Assembly (NCBI RefSeq): GCF_021347895.1
Contig: NC_067136.1
Location: 3,183,970 to 3,247,969 of the forward strand
Length of the DNA: 64,000 bases
Source of the DNA: Acanthochromis polyacanthus
Taxonomy: Eukaryota; Chordata; Actinopteri; Pomacentridae
Direction: 5' to 3'
Shown here: positions 50,201 through 58,172 of the stretch, piece after piece
Layout: each line of letters begins with the position of its first letter
Position numbering within the stretch: the stretch's first letter is position 1
The notes under the pieces: generated by a model
The model's input: only the letters and a program-made list of their open reading frames with translations
Databases searched by the model: none
What the model was told of the DNA's origin: nothing
Position numbers and translations under genes: made by a program

Positions 50201-50303
50201 GCAGATCTGGGGTGATGGGGCCGGCATTCGGGTCATAGCGGTCGTCAGGCGGCGGGAGGTGAAGCACTTCCTGTGTGGCGTTGATTGCGCTGAAGGCCTC
50301 CAT
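31637..50303 (-). CDS. npy2rl: Neuropeptide Y receptor Y2-type GPCR (Y2-2 / npy2rl), five coding exons
   Basis: A rhodopsin-class receptor for neuropeptide Y / peptide YY at the plasma membrane, expected to signal through Gi/o. Joined exons (50303-50139, 49609-49477, 40127-39962, 35119-34966, 32221-31637) give 1203 nt and 400 residues, close to the usual Y2 length (~380). Visible marks: N-glycosylation site N8-A-T, N73 in helix 1, D101 in LAVAD of helix 2, C128 and C208 for the extracellular disulfide, D152-R153-H154 (the Y2 form of DRY), P234, W291 and P293 in FAVSWLPFHAF, N331-P332 of NPLLY, and C352 as a likely palmitoylation site. The third inner loop (about 247-277) is Gly/Ser rich and ends in a basic run R269-K275. 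All introns are GT-AG, of 529, 9349, 4842 and 2744 bp, phases 0, 1, 2, 0. Y2 itself is normally intronless. The intron-bearing teleost duplicate Y2-2 fits best; Y2 or Y7 are the alternatives. Confidence 0.93.
32222..32663. other. Intron 4, exon 5-proximal part: no recognised feature
   Basis: AT-rich intronic sequence with no repeat family recognised up to the Tc1 relic. Confidence 0.4.
33074..33589 (-). mobile_element. Harbinger-like short element nested in the Tc1 relic
   Basis: The ends are agctgggtttggattgca and, inverted, agctgcatttccattacc, imperfect TIRs. Both flanks are act (33071-33073 and 33590-33592), a 3-bp target duplication typical in size for PIF/Harbinger. On the minus strand it still encodes a short piece starting MARYVWTEEETETFLAIILE with a later RN pair, resembling the Myb/SANT-like companion protein of Harbinger elements. 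No nuclease gene is present. Confidence 0.7.
33947..34282. mobile_element. 336-bp MITE with 9-bp target duplication, nested in the Tc1 relic
   Basis: The ends start ggttgttgctagaggtacgg and, inverted, ggtagtgtctacggatacgg, with TIRs of about 36 bp and roughly ten mismatches. Bases 33938-33946 and 34283-34291 are both tttgggata, an exact 9-bp duplication, as made by Mutator-type (9 bp) or, if one base is chance, hAT-type transposases. The interior has a degenerate ccctaaccttaacc run at about 34098-34137, telomere-like only by chance or slippage. Confidence 0.88.
34801..34965. other. Intron 4, exon 4-proximal part
   Basis: Short intronic sequence with the donor at 34964-34965. Nothing else is recognised. 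Confidence 0.4.
34966..35119 (-). CDS. npy2rl: npy2rl coding exon 4 (residues 155-206)
   Basis: Starts after gtgtttcag and encodes the second inner loop (CIVYHLDTRMRK), helix 4 with W178 and the LASPLAIFREY segment, and the start of the second extracellular loop. It ends ATGCAG followed by gtattt, phase 0, directly before the loop cysteine. CIVYHL and ASPLAIFREY are hallmarks of the Y2 subfamily. Confidence 0.95.
35120..35499. other. Intron 3, exon 4-proximal part: no recognised feature
   Basis: Contains a T run near 35259-35269. No repeat family is recognised. Confidence 0.4.
35500..36110. repeat. Family A minisatellite in intron 3 (T-rich strand up)
   Basis: About thirty degenerate units like ttttggacaatttttcagtc. 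Same unit as elsewhere in the window but inverted. It lies entirely within the npy2rl intron. Confidence 0.75.
36111..36875. repeat. Family B minisatellite in intron 3
   Basis: Units like cattttgtgtctgttttttg occur in two blocks (36120-36350 and 36575-36870) separated by about 200 bp of ordinary sequence. Open frames of 120-130 codons here are products of the T-rich repeat and not genes. Confidence 0.7.
36876..37735. other. Intron 3, middle: no recognised feature
   Basis: Ordinary composition. No exon or repeat is recognised. Confidence 0.4.
37736..38400 (-). mobile_element. Tc1-related repeat, left arm of an inverted pair in intron 3
   Basis: Contains ccgtcaagcatggaggtggc at about 38224 (KHGGG segment) and cagtccacaggttcttgatg at about 38357. 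The order of phrases is the inverse of 38870-39330, and an internal near-repeat (ctacagctg--gactc at about 37912 and 38083) is also present. No open frame survives. Confidence 0.6.
38401..38869. repeat. Family A minisatellite in intron 3
   Basis: About fifteen units like gtccaaaatgacaaaaattg between 38515 and 38850, lying between the arms of the Tc1-related inverted pair. Confidence 0.7.
38870..39330 (+). mobile_element. Tc1-related repeat, right arm of the inverted pair
   Basis: Contains gtcctgacttaaacccataa at about 38912 (SPDLNP block), then ataatgataccgacactgcc at about 39008 and gtagtgtccagaggagaact at about 39039. The last phrases are also found at 58690 and 61960. It is complementary in order to 37736-38400. 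Confidence 0.6.
39331..39961. other. Intron 3, exon 3-proximal part: no recognised feature
   Basis: AT-rich intronic sequence ending at the donor gtgggc on the minus strand. Confidence 0.4.
39962..40127 (-). CDS. npy2rl: npy2rl coding exon 3 (residues 100-154 plus two bases)
   Basis: Starts after gttttccag and encodes the rest of helix 2 (DLLVNTLCLPFTL), the GEW motif of the first extracellular loop, disulfide Cys128, and helix 3 to DRH at 152-154. It ends CACAG followed by gtgggc, phase 2, splitting the Arg155 codon. An intron directly after the DRY position is seen in many unrelated rhodopsin-class receptors. Confidence 0.95.
40128..40224. other. Intron 2, end next to exon 3
   Basis: Short intronic sequence with the acceptor gttttccag at its end on the minus strand. 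Confidence 0.4.
40225..41125. repeat. Family D minisatellite in intron 2, inverted
   Basis: About forty degenerate units like tgcaatatagataaaatctg, the reverse complement of the array around 19.0-21.0 kb. Minus-strand open frames of 130-156 codons here simply read the repeat. Confidence 0.8.
41126..41310. repeat. Family B minisatellite patch, inverted
   Basis: Units like aaaacgagacacaaagtgac and gacacaaaacaacaaaaaat. The reverse complement of family B. Confidence 0.65.
41311..42195. other. Intron 2, unassigned
   Basis: About 0.9 kb of ordinary sequence between repeat arrays. No exon is recognised; the joined receptor needs none here. Confidence 0.4.
42196..43085. repeat. Family B-like minisatellite, inverted (A-rich strand up)
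   Basis: Units like aaatgacacaaaatgaacac repeat throughout with high divergence. From 43086 the orientation flips to the T-rich form, so 42196-43960 is a large degenerate inverted repeat region. Confidence 0.7.
43086..43960. repeat. Family B-like minisatellite (T-rich strand up)
   Basis: Units like tttttgtgtcatttttgtgt and catctttttcctgtcagttt. Together with the A-rich block to the left it could fold into long imperfect hairpins in RNA or single-stranded DNA. Confidence 0.7.
43961..44415. other. Intron 2, unassigned
   Basis: A plus-strand frame of 157 codons (43895-44368) has no recognisable domain and starts inside the repeat. Not called as a gene. Confidence 0.4.
44416..45350. repeat. Family B-like minisatellite (T-rich strand up)
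   Basis: Units like tttttgcatcttttgtgtca. A segment of about 190 bp at 44785-44975 recurs at 44995-45165 (catcttattttgttattttt; cagtatttgtgcattttttaaacc), a recent local duplication. Confidence 0.7.
45351..46000. other. Intron 2, unassigned
   Basis: Ordinary sequence between arrays. Nothing recognised. Confidence 0.4.
46001..49430. repeat. Higher-order repeat in intron 2 ending 47 bp from exon 2
   Basis: Family A units (caaaatgactcaaaatttgt) alternate with a conserved ~90-bp module that reads tccatatttctactaaaata, then ggttgacatttcaccaactt, then gaggctctaacatcagtaga. The module appears near 46200, 46800, 47165, 47640, 48430, 48770, 49090 and 49340. A second module (ggactcagacagaatagtgt) occurs at 46056 and 47023, an offset of 967 bp over about 150 bp. 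The array is degenerate and has no coding content. Confidence 0.75.
49477..49609 (-). CDS. npy2rl: npy2rl coding exon 2 (residues 56-99 plus one base)
   Basis: Starts after ttttag with VVLILAYSTI and covers helix 1, the first inner loop (RFKTLRTVTN) and the first half of helix 2 (FFIANLAV). It ends at GTCG followed by gtacgt, a strong donor, phase 1. The split codon completes as Ala100 in exon 3. The core of the LAVAD motif is therefore assembled across the intron. Confidence 0.93.
49610..50138. other. Intron 1 (529 bp): no recognised feature
   Basis: The smallest intron of the gene and the only one of the four free of the minisatellite families and of recognisable transposons. It starts gtacaag and ends ttttag on the minus strand. 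Confidence 0.6.
50139..50303 (-). CDS. npy2rl: npy2rl coding exon 1 (residues 1-55)
   Basis: Encodes the extracellular N terminus, from MEAFSAINAT to LLSVQ, with a glycosylation site at N8 and an acidic/proline-rich stretch as in other Y2 receptors. The start is the first ATG in frame. A short upstream ORF precedes it by six bases. The exon ends at CAG followed by gtacaag, a good donor, in phase 0, just before helix 1. Confidence 0.9.
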
Positions 50304-50366
50304 GTTCGATCAAACGTGTCCAGCCGGCAGCACCATTTTACAAACTCACGTTCACAATCACACAGC
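50304..50366 (-). promoter_or_regulatory. npy2rl: npy2rl 5' untranslated part of exon 1, probable splice acceptor at 50367
   Basis: Upstream of the start codon the minus strand reads gtctttgctgtcttacag followed by gctgtg, a good pyrimidine tract and acceptor. The coding exon therefore probably begins at 50366, and at least one further 5' untranslated exon lies upstream. Its position, and so the promoter, could not be identified. Confidence 0.55.
50310..50336 (-). promoter_or_regulatory. Short upstream ORF before the npy2rl start
   Basis: An ATG at 50336 opens an eight-codon frame (MVLPAGHV) that stops at TGA, six bases before the main ATG. If transcribed as part of the leader it could lower or tune translation of the receptor by forcing reinitiation. 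The bases before its ATG (aaa) include the preferred A at -3. Confidence 0.5.
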
Positions 50367-50589
50367 CTGTAAGACAGCAAAGACACGGAACCACGCGTCA
50401 ATATTGGAGATAAAATGAATTCAAAGACATGTTTACACATCCAAAATATTAAATAACTTAGTTTTAGATCCACCTGAATCCAACATTCACTCCGTCTTTC
50501 AGCTCTGTTTTGGTCTCCATCGGCTTAGACTATTACCTCTAAATACAAACTTTTTAATCTTTTTTAGCAGCTAGTCAATAACAGCATCT
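50367..50589. other. Upstream sequence of npy2rl, probably a 5' intron
   Basis: Follows the probable acceptor at 50367. No leader exon or promoter motif is identified. Confidence 0.4.
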
Positions 50590-51062
50590 CAACCAGGGGT
50601 ATTTATACCTGAGGGTGCTAAATAGTTTGGCTGGCTAAAAGTAATAAACAGTTAACTAAAATTCATAATTACCTAAAGAAAAAAATGCAGAAATTGGTAG
50701 TTAAAAGTGATAGCCAGAGTGATAGTTAACTAAAGGAATTTTGATGAATGCTTAGCTAAATAAAATGCTTTAAATGATTTAGTTACTTGTGATAAAATGT
50801 TTATTGCAAGTCAAAGGTAGCTACAAATAATAGAGGAATTGCTGGCAAAGGGTAATAGTCAGCTAAAAGTAGTGTTTCAAATGGTTTAGTTAATAATAAA
50901 AAGTTTGCTACAAAAATAGCTGAAAGTAATGGTTAGCTGAAGGTGATAAATGGTCTGTCAAATGTAATGTTTAAAATAGTCTAGCTCATAATAAATGATT
51001 TAGTTAATAGTAATAAAATGTTTGCTAAAAGTCAGAGGTAGCTACAAATAACAGAGGAATCG
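50590..51062. repeat. Degenerate minisatellite rich in agctaaaagtaat
   Basis: Loose repeats such as gctaaaagtaat, gttagctgaaggtgataaat and taaaatgtttgctaaaagtc, about twenty in 470 bp. It directly abuts the LINE fragment. Confidence 0.6.
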
Positions 51063-52430
51063 TTGGCTACATGTTGTAGTGAGCCTCCCTTTCCTGAGGC
51101 GTCAGACGGTCTGCCAGAATTTTCTTTCGGCCCACTGAAAGCCCTTCTCCATAGCCTCTCTGAACTCCTCCCACACCCAAAGTTTTGTTTCTGTGACTTC
51201 CACCCTTCTGGCCGTCTGATACCCGTCAGCTGCTTCAGGAGATCCCTGAGCAAGCCAAGCCCAAAAAGCCTCCTCCTTCAACCTGAGGACTTCCCTCACC
51301 GCTGGTGTCCACCAGCGGGTTTTGGGTTGCCACGGCAACAGCCACCAGTGACCTTCAGGCTACGGCTCCTAACAGCTGCTTCTGCAATGGAGGCAGGATG
51401 CAGGAGAAATTCTTCCAGAGGTGGGAGTCGAAAACCCCACAGACAGGATCCTCCACCAGACGTTCCCAGTTCACCCGCACTACACGTTTGGGTTTAGCAG
51501 GTCTGTCCAGCAGCCTTAACCGCCATCGGATCCAACTCACCACCAGGTGGTGATCAGCTAACAGCTCTGCACCTCTGTTCACCCGAGTGTCCAAAACATA
51601 CGACCACAGGTCTGATGATACGACTATGAAGTCAATCATTGACCTTTGCTCTAAGGTGCTCTGGTACCAAGTACACTTATGAGCAACCTTACGGTGTTTG
51701 TTAATGACAATCTATGACTAGCACAGAAGTCCAGTAACATAACACCACTCGGGTTCAGATCGGGCAGGCCGTTCCTCTCAGTCACCTCCTTCCAGGTTTC
51801 TCCATTGTTGCCACATGAGTATTGAAGTCCAGAGTCCCCAGGTGTACCCCTTCCAGGAACCACCCAGAGACTCCAAGAAGGTCGAGTTCTCTGAACTGCT
51901 GTTTGGTGCATAAGCACAGACAATCAGAGTTCCCTATAGAGAGGCGACCCGCTTGTTCTCTGGGGCTCGTGAGTATCCCCACACACGCCCAGTGCCTCCT
52001 ACTCTGGGCAACTCTCGAAAAGAAAAGTCCAACCCCTCTCCAGGATTCTGGTTCCAGAACCCTTGCTGTGCGTGGAGGTGAGCCCAACTATATCGAGCTC
52101 CACCTCTGAACCAGCTCAGGTTCCTTCTCCACTCGTGAGGTGATGTCCCCAGAGCTACTCTACACCACCAGGGGCGGTGTGTCTAAACACCCGCTCCTGG
52201 CTACTAAGCATAGCACCTGACCCAGATTTCCCCCCGGTGAGTGGTGGGTGTTACTTTATCGGCTGTACCCGACCGAGCCCCACGTCATCTGGGTTTTCCG
52301 AGTTGCTCCTTGTCTGGTCCCTCCCCCAGGACCAATTTGCCTCAGAAAACCCTACCAGGACAACGTAGCTCCCAGGATCCCGGGACACTCAACCCTCCAC
52401 CACAATTAGGTGACGATTCATCAAGAGGCA
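51063..52430 (-). mobile_element. Non-LTR retrotransposon (APE-type LINE), 5' part only
   Basis: The minus strand carries the apurinic endonuclease and its linker to the reverse transcriptase, in broken frames. LDFNTHV is at about 51810-51832. MIDFIVVSSDLWSYVLDTRV and a DHHLVVSWI block (catalytic Asp-His) are at about 51540-51640. A linker with WWTPAVREVLRLKEEAFWAW and KFWQTVRRL follows, down to about 51066. The 5' leader (cacctaattgtggtggaggg) is at about 52393-52412. The reverse transcriptase is absent: the copy is cut at 51063-51070, so it is a 3'-truncated or rearranged relic. Clade is not resolved (RTE/Rex-like or CR1/L2-like). Confidence 0.85.
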
Positions 52431-53190
52431 TGTATAAAATCATTTTCAAGCGTTTCCCTCATAAATTTGCTGTTCATTTTAAATCTTTCGTAAACTTCAC
52501 TAAACCTGTAAATAAAAATGGGATCACAGGATGCGAGGCTCTTTGTGGCTATTTTTCGCACTAAACTGAGTCAAAAGTCACCTCCTGATTACCATTAACC
52601 CTTAACCTGCAAAACAACGCGGCCAATTAGAAAGTAGAACACTGGATGTCACATTTACCTTCAGGTAATAAGTAATATTCTCAAAAAGATCTCTGGCTGT
52701 GGATTCATTACATAAAGTGTTTTTAAAATCGTGAATGAACTCGTGTAAAAATCAAATAAAATACAGCTAAATAATGCCAAATAATGCAGTAGAATAGTAA
52801 AGCAGCTGTAGTGGAGTGGAAGCTGCAGCTTTAGCCGTTGCTGCTGCCAATGTTCATAAAGACGCTAAAAATAAACAATCAGTGTCAGGCTGCTGCTGAT
52901 TCAGGGACGTGGCGAAGTAAAGGTCTGAGATCCGGCAAAGTTCCAGCAAATTATTCCTGGACTTTGTGAGTAAAGAAGCTGCAAAGTTAGACCTCAAAAT
53001 GTCCCATTTCTGTCCATTTATTGGAGCTAAAATATCCGGAGACTACAGCTGCTTAAACATTATTATTTCTTAGTTATTTTCCTCCTATATTTTCTGACAT
53101 TTCAGAGGCCAAACCGTTGTTTGCAGCTCTGATTATTTTGGTTTATTTACACAAAAAGAGGCAGTCTGATCAAAACAGATTCGGTACAAA
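52431..53190. other. Unassigned sequence
   Basis: No exon, RNA or repeat is recognised. Confidence 0.4.
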
Positions 53191-54315
53191 TACGAGAGAT
53201 TCTCGTTGTTTTGTGTATTTCTGTGCTTGTTTTGTGCCGTTGTGGTCATTTTGTGTGTCTTTGTGGTTGTTTTGTGTGTCTCTGATTGTTTTGTGTCTTT
53301 TTGTGATAATTTTGTATCTCTTTGTGGTTGTTTTGCGTGTCTAAAGTCATTTTGTATGTATTTTGAGTTGCTCTGTGTCTTTTTGTGGTTGTTTTGTGTC
53401 TTTTTGTATCTCTTTGTGGCTGTTTTGCTTCTCTTTAAAGTCATTTTGTATATATTTTGAGTTGCTTTGTGTTTCTTTGTGGTTGTTTTGTGTTTCTTTG
53501 TGGTTGTTTTGTGTCTCTGTGGTCATTTTGTGTTTCTTTGTGGTCATTTTGTGTCTCTTTGTGGTCATTTTGTGTCTCTTTGCAGTCATTTTTTTGTATA
53601 TTTTGAGTTGCTTTGTGTCTCTCTGTGGTTGTTTTGTGTCTCTTTGCAGTCATTTTTTTGTATATTTTGAGTTGCTTTGTGTCTACTTGTGGTTGTTTTG
53701 TGTCTATTTGTGGTTGTTTTGTGTCTATTTGTGGTCGTTTTGTGTCTCTGTGGTTTTGTGTCTATTTGTGGTTGTTTTGTGTCTCTTTGTGGTCGTTTTG
53801 TGTCTTTGCGGTCGTTTTGCATCTCTCTGCAGTCATTTTGTGTATCTTTTGAGTTGTTTTGTGTGGCTTTGTGGTTGTTTTGTGTTTCTTTGTGGTTGTT
53901 TTGTGTTTCTTTGTGGTTGTTTTGTGTCTCTTTGTGGTCATTTTGTGTTTCTTTGTGGTCATTTTGTGTCTCTTGTGGTCATTTTGTGTCTCTTGTGGTC
54001 ATTTTGTGTCTCTTTGCAGTCATTTTTTTGTATATTTTGAGTTGCTTTGTGTCTCTCTGTGGTTGTTTTGTGTCTCTTTGCAGTCATTTTTTTTGTATAT
54101 TTTGAGTTGCTTTGTGTCTATTTGTGGTTGTTTTGTGTCTATTTGTGGTTGTTTTGTGTCTATTTGTGGTCGTTTTGTGTCTCTGTGGTTTTGTGTCTAT
54201 TTGTGGTTGTTTAGTGTCTCTTTGTGGTCGTTTTGTGTCTTTGTGGTTGTTTTGCATCTCTCTGCAGTCATTTTGTGTATCTTTTGAGTTGTTTTGTGTG
54301 GCTTTGTGCTCCTTC
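53191..54315. repeat. Family B minisatellite, 21-bp period with 435-bp higher-order duplication
   Basis: The clearest family B array: about fifty units like tttgtggtcattttgtgtct, period 21. Blocks of 42 bp or more carry a tatattttgagttgctttgt variant. About 300 bp (from near 53571 to 53875) is repeated almost exactly 433-435 bp later (54004-54310). Because 21 is divisible by three, both strands stay open for hundreds of bases and yield false seven-residue-repeat frames. Confidence 0.9.
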
Positions 54316-54800
54316 TTGCCACTGGCTTATCATCTTTAATAGAGTTGAGCAGACGTTGTGTTGTTGCGTTGTCATGTTGTGTAGTTCACAGGTGGGAGGA
54401 AACATCACCAGCTGTGTCACATCCAAGCTGTGACCTTCTGTCTTTCACAGCTGTGTGATGTGGGCCGAGTCAAGCGCCTCAGGGAGACACACAAACAACA
54501 CAAACACAGACAGACAAACACAGACACACAACAACATGCGTCACAGTCCAGTGCGCTGATTCGCTGAGTGTGCTGCCTCGGGGCGTTCAGCTCAGCGCTG
54601 ATCCTGGCCGACAGCGTCGGCACAACACAGCCAGGCAGACTCACAAAGGTCTGAGAGAGTTCACACCTCAGTCCTCCCACAACACAAAAGTAACACAACT
54701 GTGAAGAGACGGATTACTGGAGAAGTTTCACTGTTGTTCTTGGATGAAGTTACATCAACTCAGACCGACGACAACGCAAAATTATAACAAACAGCTATTT
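54316..54800. other. Unassigned sequence between family B arrays
   Basis: More balanced composition. A few caaacacagacagacaaaca-type simple repeats at about 54490-54535. Nothing else. Confidence 0.4.
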
Positions 54801-55555
54801 GCCATTTGCTGTTGTTTGTGTGTCTTTTCATGGTTTTGTTGTTTTGTGTCATTTTGTAGTTGTATTTTTTCGTAGTCATTTTGTGCGTCGTATTCATTTT
54901 CTGCCTTTTTGTGGTAATTTTCTGTCAGTTTTTGGTTGTTTTGTGTCCCTTTTTTAATGTTTAGTTTCTTAATTGTTTTGTGTCCTGTTTCGTTTTCTGA
55001 CTCTTTAGATGTTTTGTGTTGTTTTGTATCCTGTTTCGTGCGTTAGTTTGTGTCTTTTTGTTGTAGTTTGTCTCATTTTACTGGTTTTGTGTATGCTTTT
55101 TAAACTGTCTCTTTGTAGTCGTTTTGCGTCATTTTGTGCGTCGTCGTGGTTGTTTTGTGTCTTGTTAGTGGTGTTGTGTCTGTTCGTTTTAGGACTTTCT
55201 GTTGTCATTTTCCGTCTCTTTTTAGTTGTTTTGCGCCTTTTTAAAATCACTTTCAGTCTCTTATTATTTGCTTTGTGTCTTGTGTTGATTTTGCATCTCC
55301 TTGTGGTTGTTTTGTGTCTGTCGGTGGTCGTCTTGTGCCACTTTGTAATCGTTTTGTCTTTAAGACATTTTTAGTGTCATTTATGCCTCGTGTGATTTTT
55401 TAGTCGTTCTTTGTCTTTTGTTGGCCGTTTACAGTCTCTTCCTTGCAGTAAAGTGTTGATTTTGCATTTCTTCTATGCTTTTGTGTCTCTTTGTAGTCCG
55501 TCTGCAGTTATATTACACGTGTTTGTGTGTTATTTTGTGTTTTTTTTCTGGAACA
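54801..55555. repeat. Family B minisatellite, more diverged
   Basis: Units like ttttgtgtctttttgttgta, with far more substitutions than the 53.2-54.3 kb block, so probably older. Confidence 0.7.
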
Positions 55556-55969
55556 TGTGCATTAACTGACATGAAAATGGTAAAATACAATCAAAACTAA
55601 AATCTTTCAGCTCCTAAATTCAGACGGAATGCAGCAGCCTTCAGCAGCCCACTGGACTAAATCAGTTCAGTCAGTTTTATACTATATTCAGTTATTTATG
55701 TTCAGATTCAGTCATTTCTGCTCGACATGGAGGTCAGACTCGGAGTGTGATTTCAAAAAGAGCCGACGCTGAAGGATTTAGCATCAAAGACGTGAAGCTC
55801 TAATGAGACAAGTGTTGCAGCGTCAGACCTCCGCCGTTAAAACAGCTGCTGCCCTAAAAATAACCACAAACTCTCCAATTAGAGCCTCAAAGCAACACAC
55901 ACTCCTGAAATAGTCCCGACTGTGTTCGACACATGACAGAGCTCTGATGTCGAGCTGTGTAGTCGGCTG
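55556..55969. other. Unassigned sequence
   Basis: Nothing recognised. Confidence 0.4.
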
Positions 55970-56680
55970 TTTGTGCTCCTTTTGTATCTCTGAGCATTTT
56001 TTGTGTGATTTTGGGGTCATTTTGTGGGTGTTTGTGCTGCTTTTGTGTGCCTTATTGGTCCTTTATGGTCGTTTTGTGTAATTTTGTGAGTTTTTGTTAT
56101 CAATTTCTGTAGGTTTTTGGTCATTTTGTGTCTTTATGATGGTTCTCTGTCATTTTGTGTGTTTTGTGGTCATTTTGTGTCTCTTTGTCTTGTCTTATTG
56201 TGACTGTTCAATGTGTTTTTGTGATCGTTTTGTGTGTTTATGTGGTTATTTTGAATGTTTTCGTTGTCGTTTTCTGTGACTCTTTTGGTTGCTTTGTGTC
56301 TCTTTGGTTGTTTAATGTCATTTTGTGTGATTTTGTGATCGAGGTGAGGTCGATTTATGTCTCTTTGTGGTAATTTGTGTCTCCTTTTGGTCCTTTTTTG
56401 TTATTTTGGAGTCATTTTGTGGCTTTCTCTGGTTGTTCTGTGTGTGGTTGTTTTCTGTGGGGTTTTTTTTGGGTCATTTTGTGTCTTTATGATTGTTCTG
56501 TCATTTTGTGTGTTTTGTGGTCATTTTGTGTCTCTGTTGTAAATCTGCATCTCTTTTCTGTCCTTTTCTGTTATTTTGGGGTAATTTTGTGCGTTTCTGT
56601 GTTTTTGTGGTTGTTTTGTATGTTTTTGTTGTCGTTTTCTGTCAGCCTTTTGGTCATTTTGTGCCTCTTTCTAAAGCTCC
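55970..56680. repeat. Family B minisatellite
   Basis: Units like gtcattttgtgtctttatga. Two ~70-bp blocks (56108-56178 and 56473-56545) are close copies. Confidence 0.7.
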
Positions 56681-57010
56681 ACTTCTATAGAGCATAATGC
56701 TGCCACCACCATGCTTGATTGTGTTGACATTCCAGTTATTTCTAGAACATTGTTTGCTTTAAATGATGGAGTCATTGAAACACAAAAAAACAATCCTCCA
56801 TATTGGCACTTCAGTTGAGCCCAAAGAAAAGATCTTCAGGAGAGAACAAAAGCATGTTTGGAGGAGAGAAGGTGAGGCCTTTAACCTCAAGAACACCAGA
56901 CCTACGATCAAGCATGGAGGTGGCAGTATCATGCTCTGGAGCCTCCTAGAAGTGCTTCTGGACTGGTTTCAGATTGTATTCTGACTGGTTCTGAACATTT
57001 CTTGGACTGG
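56681..57010 (+). mobile_element. Tc1-like transposase fragment
   Basis: The plus-strand frame 56763-56984 contains HVWRREGEAFN followed by PTIKHGGGSIMLW, the segment between the first and second catalytic Asp of a Tc1 transposase. Just upstream (56690-56725) is an inverted copy of the same KHGGG region (ctgccaccaccatgcttgat). The 56690 and 56910 copies thus form a short inverted pair. Confidence 0.8.
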
Positions 57011-57980
57011 TTTACGTTTTCTGCAGTTTGATTCATTTATCTTTACAACTTACAGTGTGCAGAAGGAAAAATGTGTCTTCTAAATGCTCTTTATATCAAC
57101 AAATCCTCGGCTGTGTAGCGGCTGTTCTGTTTCTCCATCAAACACTTTAATGCCGACATTTGAAGCAGGTGGCTTTAATACAGGCCAACGTGTTCTCGCT
57201 CCCCGGCTTCTTCTTACTTTATTTCCTTTGTTTTCATGGCTGCGGCAGCGGAAATAGAACAAATCCTATTTTCTCCCTCTAATCTTCTCCCTGCACTTTG
57301 TTTATGAACACATTTTACATACGTTCCGTTATCTCTGAAAAAACTAATCCATAAAAAACAGCCTTTTTAAAGAACTGACGGATTTGCAAATTCTCACAAA
57401 GAGAATGCCTGAACTCTGCACAGAGTCCAACATTTTGATTTAATTTGAGCTCATTGGCATTCGGTGGACGCCTCCAATCTCGCCGGATCACTCTGTTCTT
57501 TATTCATTTGTACAAGGGTCGAATCAAAGGGAAACATCAAGGGGGCACTCCAGAGCAAACAAAGTGTGGTAAACTCTTTAACTTCAATCATGCCGGGGCT
57601 CCTCAGGGGCAAACCAAAGTGACCCAAAGCGAAGCCGAGGTTAATAAAGCTCATCTCCGGAGCTTCAATGTTTCCCAGAACAGAGCGGATGTGAAGGGAT
57701 CCTTTTTGTACTCCGGAACATCCCGCAGTTTCTGATTAATGAGGACTTTCCTCAGTAGATTTCAAAGTCAGCGTTGATGTTTTTACAGCCTGTAGGTGAA
57801 AAATTAAGACCTAAAAGTAGCCGAAGTCTCTATTAGCAGCTCCTGTTTGCGGTGTATCCACAAATGTACAGACCACTGGAACGGAATGAAGAAAAGAAAA
57901 ACAAAAAGTAGATCTACAGACATTAAATTGTGATGATGCAAGATGTAGTAACAAGACAGAATTTTACATAAATGTGAAAT
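57011..57980. other. Unassigned sequence
   Basis: No recognised exon or repeat. Confidence 0.4.
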
Positions 57981-58172
57981 CATTCCAAACTATCACCTCC
58001 CAATAACTGCAAAGGTGAGCACTGAGAATTTTTCCTTTCATGAATTAGTCTTAGACTGGTCTCCACAAAGACCTGACTGAAGCCCATCAAGAACCTGAAG
58101 AAACAAATTTAGTGTAACGGCACCAGAAGTTGTGCCATTCCACTAAATTTGTTGCTTTTCTGCCTCACACTA
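57981..58172 (+). mobile_element. Tc1-related flank of the minisatellite
   Basis: Contains tatcacctcccaataactgc at about 57991, repeated at about 58818 beyond the minisatellite, and the SPDLNP-like gacctgactgaagcccatca at about 58070. The minisatellite is therefore embedded in a Tc1-derived element. Confidence 0.55.

Noticed and set aside
53133..54287. Long open frames on both strands (up to 225 codons) in the family B array
   Set aside because: They only read the 21-bp repeat. Period divisible by three and T/G-only composition keep all frames open. No start context, domain or splice pattern.
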